Of a stretch of DNA of 64,000 nt, positions 57,931 through 64,000 are shown piece by piece. Under the pieces are notes generated by a model. It was not told where the DNA came from. It searched no databases and saw only the letters and a program-made list of their open reading frames with translations. Within the stretch, counting starts at the first letter, position 1; every line of letters begins with the position of its first letter. The DNA comes from Lampris incognitus. Its lineage: Eukaryota; Chordata; Actinopteri; Lampriformes; Lampridae. A program made the translations under genes and the position numbers. The DNA lies in contig NC_079211.1 in assembly GCF_029633865.1 (NCBI RefSeq), forward strand, positions 5,973,711-6,037,710, given 5' to 3'.

Positions 57931-59293
57931 ATTGCCAGAGATGTGAACATAAATGAAACAAAACGAGATGGATGAAATAAATTCCACAGTAAATCAACAG
58001 GTTATTCAAAAGAAATTGTCCTGTATGGTGACTGATGACTAATGACAGTAGAATATGTGTGCTTATTAGACAAGTGATGACAGAGTGTGTGTCACTTTGA
58101 TTGTGACATGACATGACGTGATATGACATAATGTGCTAATGTTTCATTTCCAATATCTGTCTGTGTTTCTCTCTATTTCTCTGTACATCTTTGCATTTTT
58201 CTTCTCTGTCTGTCTGTCTGTCTGTCTGTCTCTCCCTCCCTCCGTAGTGGGTTGCCAGTATCGACATGGCTGCAAACGACGAGGCGAATGCGAATGTGCT
58301 CGTCAAGCCGTCTGAATCCTTCACCGAGCAGGCGGACCAGGTGAGTCCCTGTCTGACCAGGAAACTGTCCTCCGGTAAATCCGTCTCGCACCCTCCGTGT
58401 TTTTACGTCTAAATGCCATTCTGTCCATAAAACCTCCACAGTTAAGCCTGCCAGGCCTTTTATTTAAATGTCCCCTTCACGCTTGGTGTTTGTGTAATCA
58501 AGCTGCTGAGGTCCAGAATGGCCTTTGTTGAGACGATGTCTCGGTGATGAAGGCGTTTAAATTGTGCCGCTGGCGTGCGGTTGACTGGTATTTGAATGCC
58601 AGGCTGCAGGTTTCACAGGAAACTGTTCCCCGCGGTCTTCTCTGTAGGTCACGGCAGATGTGGCCCAGCTGTTGGGAGAGCAGAAGGTGGACGCTATCCT
58701 GTGTGTGGCCGGCGGATGGGCAGGAGGAAGCTGCAAGTCCAAAGGTCAGAGTTCAGCCTTCGCCACGTTGCCACGGCGACATTCGTCAAATAGGAATTCT
58801 AACGAGGGCTGCACGGTTATGGCTAAAAAATGATCATCTCAATTATTTTGCTTCATATTGCCATCGCAATTATTTATCCTGATTATTCATCCGTTTTGGG
58901 GAACAGAATTATTTTGTTGAGCATTTTGAATCAACAGATAGCTGCCTATAAATAAATAAATAAACATTCAAATGTACAAATCTTCAAATTAAAATAATAC
59001 TTTCTTCACACCAGAGCTAAACTCTGTGGGACTAATCGCCCCTGGCCACGATCAATTAATTTTGGAAGCCAGTAGTAATTAATATATAATTGATCCTGCA
59101 GCCTTAACTTTTTGCAGATTTTACCTTGATCCTTTTTTTGTTTTTTTGGCAGACTTGTTCAAAAATGCAGATCTCATGTGGAAGCAGAGCGTGTGGACCT
59201 CCACCATCTCCAGCCACCTCGCCGCCCGACACCTGAAGCCCGACGGCCTGCTGACGCTGGCGGGGGCCAAGGCGGCGCTCGCTGGAACTGGCG
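56428..59293 (+). CDS. qdpr: Quinoid dihydropteridine reductase, 5' part (exons 1-4 of a gene that continues beyond the window)
   Basis: The enzyme uses NADH to regenerate tetrahydrobiopterin from quinonoid dihydrobiopterin in the cytosol, supporting the aromatic amino-acid hydroxylases. The CDS joins 56428-56511, 58248-58340, 58648-58744 and 59153-59293, all with GT donors and AG acceptors and compatible phases (0, 0, 1, 1). Visible family signatures are [15 protein letters not shown] near residues 6-20 (Rossmann nucleotide-binding loop of the short-chain dehydrogenase fold), WWVASID across the exon 1/2 junction, [36 protein letters not shown] and [11 protein letters not shown]. About 138 residues are present, against about 244 in the human protein. 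The catalytic Tyr-x-x-x-Lys and the C-terminus must lie in later exons; none is visible from 59294 to 64000. The ATG at 56428 is chosen because it gives [11 protein letters not shown], and it has A at -3 and G at +4. Teleosts can carry more than one qdpr paralogue, and this sequence alone does not say which this is. Confidence 0.95.
56596..57092. repeat. Compound (CT)n / CCGTCTGT microsatellite in qdpr intron 1
   Basis: About 500 bases of CTCTCT tracts broken regularly by CCGTCTGTCTGT motifs. It starts about 85 bases after the exon 1 donor. Long open frames on both strands here are repeat artefacts. Confidence 0.9.
57097..57400. repeat. Interspersed TTTATTGGCATGACA repeat followed by an AAC/ATT-rich tandem tract
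   Basis: Begins with a CAATTCAATATGTGCTTTAT motif and ATTGCCAAAGCATGTGAAAC, then a tandem series of AACAACAACAATGATTATAA blocks. Two relatives of the first part recur at 57590-57645 and 57837-57955 in the same intron. Confidence 0.7.
57475..57561. repeat. (CT)n and (CTGT)n microsatellite
   Basis: CT dinucleotides flanked on both sides by CTGTCTGT tetranucleotide runs, in qdpr intron 1. Confidence 0.9.
57590..57709. repeat. Second TTTATTGGCATG interspersed repeat and (GT)n
   Basis: GGACTTTATTGGCATGGAAG followed by a CCTAAAGCAAG segment equivalent to the CCAAAGCATG of the first copy, then a GT run at about 57674-57707. Confidence 0.55.
57837..57960. repeat. Third TTTATTGGCGTGAC repeat with internal (GT)n
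   Basis: GAATTCAATCAGCTTTATTG opens the copy. A GT run of about 60 bases sits exactly between the two conserved halves, then ATTGCCAGAGATGTGAAC. The microsatellite therefore belongs inside the element rather than beside it. Confidence 0.6.
58248..58340 (+). CDS. qdpr: qdpr exon 2
   Basis: 93 bases, 31 codons, entered through a pyrimidine-rich CTCCGTAG acceptor and left at GTGAGT (58341). It encodes [16 protein letters not shown] and the SFTEQADQ segment. The Asp of SID sits where short-chain dehydrogenases that use NADH have an acidic residue contacting the adenine ribose; this is inferred from the family. Confidence 0.94.
58648..58744 (+). CDS. qdpr: qdpr exon 3
   Basis: 97 bases, entered after TCTGTAG and ending one base into a codon (phase 1) before GTCAGA at 58745. 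It encodes [18 protein letters not shown] and then CVAGGWAGG, the family counterpart of the short-chain dehydrogenase NAG motif. Intron 2 upstream is only 307 bases. Confidence 0.94.
59153..59293 (+). CDS. qdpr: qdpr exon 4
   Basis: 141 bases after a T-rich tract and GGCAG acceptor, ending in phase 1 before GTGAGT at 59294. The split codon with exon 3 gives Asp. It encodes [15 protein letters not shown], then [13 protein letters not shown] and [11 protein letters not shown], up to just before the segment carrying the catalytic Tyr. Intron 4 fills the rest of the window (at least 4707 bases). Confidence 0.94.
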
Positions 59294-59569
59294 GTGAGTT
59301 TCACTTTCTAGTGTTGACACGAAAACTTTTGTTTCATCACCGATGACGACCCCGTGGCGCCTGGGTAGGTAAAGAGCACAGGGGGTGTTGTTTCAGGGAG
59401 AAAATTAGACTTTGATATTTGAAAGACGGCGCTGTGTTTAAGAGCGTGTCTCTGCCCTGCCAGTCCAAACACGCCGTTTAACAAACACACGGCGGGGTCA
59501 GAGAGTAACAGGGAAGCAAGAGCCGCTCATGTCATCCATGCACATCATCTGCATACGTTTCGTTTTGGT

Positions 59570-59976
59570 TTTTTGGCTTTTTTACCCTCTTTTTCTCCCA
59601 ATTGTACCTGCCCAAGTACCCCACTCTTCCAAGCCATCCTGGTCGCTGCTCCACCCCCTCTGCCGATCCAGGGAGGGCTGCAGACTACCACATGCCTCCT
59701 CCCATACATGTGGAGTCGCCAGCGTGATCCTCCCACGTTCACGCTATCCCCCCCCCCCAGTTCCCCCTCCCCCCGAACAGGCGCCTCGACCAACCAGAGG
59801 AGGCGCTAGTGCAGCGACCAGGACACACACCCACATCCGGCTTCCCACCCGCAGACACGGCCAATTGTGTCTGTAGGGACGCCCGACCAAGCCGGAGGTA
59901 ACACAGGGATTCGAACCAGCGATCCCTGTGTTGGTAGGCAACGGAATAGACCACCACGCCACCCGGACGCCCCAAG
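59570..59976 (-). mobile_element. tRNA-derived SINE, minus strand, in qdpr intron 4
   Basis: Read on the minus strand, it opens with a tRNA-like head carrying an A box (TGGCGTGGTGGTCTA, complement of 59948-59962) and a B box (GGTTCGAATCC, complement of 59907-59917). The body ends in an AATTGGGAGAAAAAGAGGG tail. The same tail type closes the SINE at 4076-4440, so both belong to one family. Full-length copies of about 400 bases suggest fairly recent activity. No clear target duplication is seen. Confidence 0.8.
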
Positions 59977-60419
59977 ATCATCAGTATATGTTATGAGACT
60001 AGATGTGGTGTGCAGACCCACATGTGGGTCGTGACCCAGTGTTTTTTTTTTTCTTTTTAGGTTTTCCATAAAGATGGAGATCATTTCATTTAGTTATTGA
60101 TAGTTGCGAGTTTCTACACGGCCCTCCCCTTCAGCCGGACCAACACATCCAGACACCGCAAAGCGTGGCACTTCAGTCGTATTCAGGGTTTTACCCATGA
60201 TCCGGCGTGTGACGTGAACCGATGTGACATGCATCCACGTGGGCGCTGATTAGGCCTGCGGTGATGAGAGTCATGTGATGTGATGGCCAGTCGGCCTGGC
60301 AACACCAGCGGCTTATGTCAGCGCTCAGCAGGCCAGAGACAATCTGACCAGCTGCCAGCTTAACCAGAGAAGCCAGTCAGCAGGTTTTATACACACACAT
60401 GTTCAGCACGAACCCTCTC
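59977..60419. other. qdpr intron 4 sequence without recognisable features
   Basis: Unique-looking intronic sequence between the SINE and the 17-bp minisatellite. No exon matching the next conserved block of the reductase is visible here. Confidence 0.5.
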
Positions 60420-61085
60420 ACGAGTCAACATCAGACAGTACACAATATCATACAGTACACAACGTCATGCAGTACACAACATGAGATAATACACAACATC
60501 ATACAGAACACAACATGAGATAATACACATCATACAGAACACAACATGAGATAATACACAACATCATACAGAACACAATATCATGCAGTACACAGCATCG
60601 TGCAGTACACAACATGAGATAATACACAACATCATACAGAACACAATATCATACAGTACACAACATCAGACAGTACACAACATCATACAGAACACAACAT
60701 CATGCAGTACACAACATGAGATAATACACAACATCATACAGAACACAATATCATGCAGTACACAACATCATGCAGTACACAACATGAGATAATACACAAC
60801 ATCATACAGAACACAATGTCATGCAGTACACAGCATCGTGCAGTACACAACATGAGATAATACACAACATCATACAGAACACAATATCATACAGTACACA
60901 ACATCATACAGAACACAACATCATGCAGTACACAACATGAGATAATACACAACATCATACAGAACACAATATCATGCAGTATACAACATCAGACAGTACA
61001 CAACATCATGCAGTACACAACATGAAATAGTACACAACATCAGACAATACACAACATCAGACAGTACACAACAGCAAAAAGGTTG
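60420..61085. repeat. 17-bp minisatellite (CACAACATCATACAGTA)n in qdpr intron 4
   Basis: About 660 bases of 17-bp units with variants (ATGAGATAATA, ATCATGCAGTA, ATCGTGCAGTA). Blocks of several units recur in the same order, so there is higher-order duplication. Confidence 0.9.
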
Positions 61086-61156
61086 GACAAAGTGTGACAA
61101 AGGAGGAAATACTGCAATACACACACACACACACACACACCTGGCTGTGGGTGTAG

Positions 61157-61445
61157 TAATGGGTAAATTCAGTTACTACTACTGCTTTCTAAATATAAAT
61201 ATATTTATAATATAAATATTCATTTAGGGGCTAAATGTAAATATAAGTAATGGGTAAATTCAGTTACTACCACGGCTTTCTAAATATAAATATATTTATA
61301 ATATAAATATTCATTTAGGGGCTAAATGTAAATATAAGTAATGGGTAAATTCAGTTACTACTACTGCTTTCTAAATATAAATATATTTATAATATAAATA
61401 TTCATTTAGGGGCTAAATGTAAATATAAGTAATGGGTAAATACAG
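61157..61445. repeat. Three tandem copies of a 91-bp AT-rich unit
   Basis: The phrase TAATGGGTAAATTCAGTTAC starts at 61157, 61248 and 61339, and TAATGGGTAAA starts again at 61430, all 91 bases apart. The copies are almost identical, so the duplication is recent. A (CA)n run at about 61119-61140 precedes it. Confidence 0.93.
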
Positions 61446-61775
61446 TACCATGTCAAAAGCCGTAGGACAGATGAAGAACAATACAAGGTAATGAAACTGT
61501 CCTGCAGTATATTTCAGGTAGTAATACACATATAAATATGGAGTTGGTAGGCATACAAATATAACGTGTGTATTGCAGGGACATAATTTTGAGAATTGTC
61601 CTGAAAATGTTGCACATAAGTAAATACACATCAGATCAAAATAAATCAAACTTTAACGTTCTGACCTGTTGGCCTCATTAAAGTGGAGGAGGGCAACAAC
61701 ACCGCTGTCTTTGTCTTGGTGGACAACACCCAAAACACCTCTTAGGCTTGTGTTTCTGAAAGGATTTCAGCCAGT
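61446..61775. other. Intronic sequence between tandem repeats
   Basis: No gene or known repeat recognised. It contains an AT-rich stretch, then a short GC-richer segment (61676-61775) just before the 22-bp array. Confidence 0.4.
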
Positions 61776-64000
61776 TGACCCCGTGTGTGTTGACCTGGAG
61801 GTCGTTTGTGTTGACCTGGAGGTCATGTGTGTTGGGAGTTGGAGGTTGTGTGTGTTGGGAGCTGGAGGTTGTTTGTGTTGACCTGGAGGTTGTGTGTGTT
61901 GGGAGCTGGAGGTCGTGTGTGTTGGGAGCTGGAGGTTTGTGTGTGTTGGGAGCTGGAGGTTGTGTGTGTTGGGAGCTGGAGGTTGTGTGTGTTGGGAGCT
62001 GGAGGTCGTATGTGTTGGGAGCTGGAGGCCGTGTGTGTTGGGAGCTGGGGGTTTTGTGTGTTGGGAGCTGGAGGTTGTTTGTGTTGACCTGGAGGTTGTG
62101 TGTGTTGGGAGCTGGAGGTTGTGTGTGTTGACCTGGAGGTTGTGTGTGTTGGGAGCTGGAGGTCGTGTGTGTTGGGAGCTGGAGGTTTGTGTGTGTTGGG
62201 AGCTGGAGGTCGTGTGTTGGGAGCTGGAGGTTGTGTGTGTTGGGAGCTGGAGGTCGTGTGTGTTGGGAGCTGGAGGTTTGTGTGTGTTGGGAGCTGGAGG
62301 TCGTGTGTGTTGGGAGCTGGAGGTTTGTGTGTGTTGGGAGCTGGAGGTTTGTGTGTGTTGGGAGCTGGAGGTTTGTGTGTGTTGGGAGCTGGAGGTTTGT
62401 GTGTGTTGGGAGCTGGAGGTCGTGTGTTGGGAGCTGGAGGTTGTGTGTGTTGGGAGCTGGAGGTTGTGTGTGTTGGGAACTGGAGGTCGTGTGTGTTGGG
62501 AGCTGGAGGTTGTGTGTGTTGGGAGCTGGAGGTTTTGTGTGTTGGGAGCTGGAGGTTTGTGTGTGTTGGGAGCTGGAGGTTGTGTGTGCTGGGAGCTGGA
62601 GGTTTTGTGTGTTGGGAGCTGGAGGTTGTGTGTGTTGGGAGCTGGAGGTTGTCTGTGTTGGGAGTTGGAGGTCGTGTGTGTTGACCTGGAGGTCGTGTGT
62701 GTTGACCTGGAGGTTGTGTGTGTTGACCTGGAGGTTGTGTGTGTTGGGAGCTGGAGGTCGTGTGTGTTGGGAGCTGGAGGTCATGTGTGTTGGGAGCTGG
62801 AGGTTGTGTGTGTTGGGAGCTGGAGGTCATGTGTGTTGGGAGCTGGAGGTTGTGTGTGTTGGGAGCTGGAGGTCATGTGTGTTGGGAGCTGGAGGTTTGT
62901 GTGTGTTGGGAGCTGGAGGTTTGTGTGTGTTGGGAGCTGGAGGTTGTGTGTGTTGGGAGCTGGAGGTTTGTGTGTGTTGGGAGCTGGAGGTTGTGTGTGT
63001 TGACCTGGAGGTCGTGTGTGTTGGGAGCTGGAGGTTGTGTGTGTTGGGAGCTGGAGGTTGTCTGTGTTGACCTGGAGGTTGTGTGTGTTGGGAGCTGGAG
63101 GTCGTGTGTGTTGGGAGCTGGAGGTCATGTGTGTTGGGAGCTGGAGGTTGTGTGTGTTGGGAGCTGGAGGTCGTGTGTGTTGGGAGCTGGAGGTCGTGTG
63201 TGTTGGGAGCTGGAGGTTGTGTGTGTTGGGAGCTGGAGGTTGTGTGTGTTGGGAGCTGGAGGTCGTGTGTGTTGGGAGCTGGAGGTCATGTGTGTTGGGA
63301 GCTGGAGGTTGTGTGTGTTGGGAGCTGGAGGTTGTCTGTGTTGGGAGTTGGAGGTCGTGTGTGTTGACCTGGAGGTCGTGTGTGTTGACCTGGAGGTTGT
63401 GTGTGTTGACCTGGAGGTTGTGTGTGTTGGGAGCTGGAGGTTGTGTGTGTTGGGAGCTGGAGGTCATGTGTGTTGGGAGCTGGAGGTTTGTGTGTGTTGG
63501 GAGCTGGAGGTTTGTGTGTGTTGGGAGCTGGAGGTTGTGTGTGTTGGGAGCTGGAGGTTTGTGTGTGTTGGGAGCTGGAGGTTGTCTGTGTTGACCTGGA
63601 GGTTGTGTGTGTTGGGAGCTGGAGGTTGTGTGTGTTGACCTGGAGGTCGTGTGTGTTGGGAGCTGGAGGTTGTGTGTGTTGGGAGCTGGAGGTCGTGTGT
63701 GTTGGGAGCTGGAGGTTGTGTGTGTTGGGAGCTGGAGGTTTGTGTGTGTTGGGAGCTGGAGGTCGTGTGTGTTGGGAGCTGGAGGTCATGTGTGTTGGGA
63801 GCTGGAGGTTGTGTGTGTTGGGAGCTGGAGGTCATGTGTGTTGGGAGCTGGAGGTTTGTGTGTGTTGGGAGCTGGAGGTTTGTGTGTGTTGGGAGCTGGA
63901 GGTTGTGTGTGTTGGGAGCTGGAGGTTTGTGTGTGTTGGGAGCTGGAGGTTGTCTGTGTTGACCTGGAGGTTGTGTGTGTTGGGAGCTGGAGGTTGTGTG
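61776..64000. repeat. 22-bp minisatellite (TGTGTTGGGAGCTGGAGGTTG)n, continues past the window
   Basis: About 2.2 kb of 22-bp units. The main type is TGTTGGGAGCTGGAGG plus TTGTG, TCGTG, TCATG or TTTGTG. A second type carries TGTTGACCTGGAGG. Because 22 is not a multiple of 3, each reading frame cycles through all three translations, and long frames stay open on both strands; these are not genes. Ordered groups of variants recur, showing segmental duplication inside the array. Confidence 0.95.

Noticed and set aside
60420..61085. Second CRISPR-like candidate
   Set aside because: A 17-bp minisatellite with variant units, no unique spacers and no associated genes.
61678..64000. Frames of 300-369 codons (CWELEVVCVGSWR type and its complement) in the 22-bp array
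   Set aside because: A 22-bp unit cycles through all frames, so openness on both strands is expected. It lies in a qdpr intron.

Overview
The window looks like a teleost fish nuclear genome. Only one ordinary protein-coding gene is visible, and it is split by GT-AG introns. Everything else that can be named is typical fish repeat content: tRNA-derived SINEs of the DANA/mermaid (V-SINE) type, L2/Rex1-like and RTE-like LINE remnants, a Penelope-like GIY-YIG element, Tc1-like elements, hAT-type MITEs and many micro- and minisatellites. Nothing suggests a prokaryote, plasmid or virus.

Host gene: qdpr (quinoid dihydropteridine reductase) starts at 56428 on the + strand. Four exons (56428-56511, 58248-58340, 58648-58744, 59153-59293) join in phase and encode about 138 residues, including the dinucleotide-binding glycine motif. 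The remaining exons, with the Tyr-x-x-x-Lys catalytic pair, lie beyond 64000. Intron 1 is full of CT, GT and AAC/ATT repeats. Intron 4 is at least 4.7 kb and holds a SINE, a 17-bp minisatellite, a 91-bp triplicated block and a 22-bp minisatellite that runs off the window.

Layout. 1-6.2 kb: SINEs, a TGGA array and two stacked LINE copies, the first split by a SINE. 6.6-9.4 kb: three hAT MITEs and an AT-rich duplication. 9.9-13.1 kb: LINE tails and a dead Tc1-like element. 14-19.2 kb: SINE, LINE, MITE, then a Penelope-like remnant with a 35-bp satellite, a GIY-YIG pseudogene interrupted by a MITE, and a hammerhead-ribozyme-like motif. 19.7-24 kb: ACT-rich tract, a CpG-rich inverted repeat with telomere-like sequence, and a possible TTAA-bounded element containing a second hAT MITE. 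25-31.5 kb: nested LINE fragments and 3' UTRs. 32.2-33.4 kb: a compound CA array. 37.4 kb: a 200-N gap next to an L2-like LINE. 40.1-43.6 kb: an 11-bp CTCAGTACATA array interrupted by a LINE. 45.1-46.3 kb: CT tracts. 47.3-55.3 kb: L2-like, Tc1-like and possibly Tx1-like remnants.

How it fits together: apart from qdpr, the sequence is a palimpsest of nested insertions. Target-site duplications and interrupted reading frames give their relative order. No new operon-like system or defence locus is visible. The most unusual items are the hammerhead-like motif, the LINE embedded in the CTCAGTACATA array, the pair of hAT MITEs whose length difference is exactly four 41-bp units, and a diverged duplicated segment (15.76-16.6 kb and 27.24-28.2 kb) filled with different elements. 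All family names come from recognising sequence by eye; no database search was possible.
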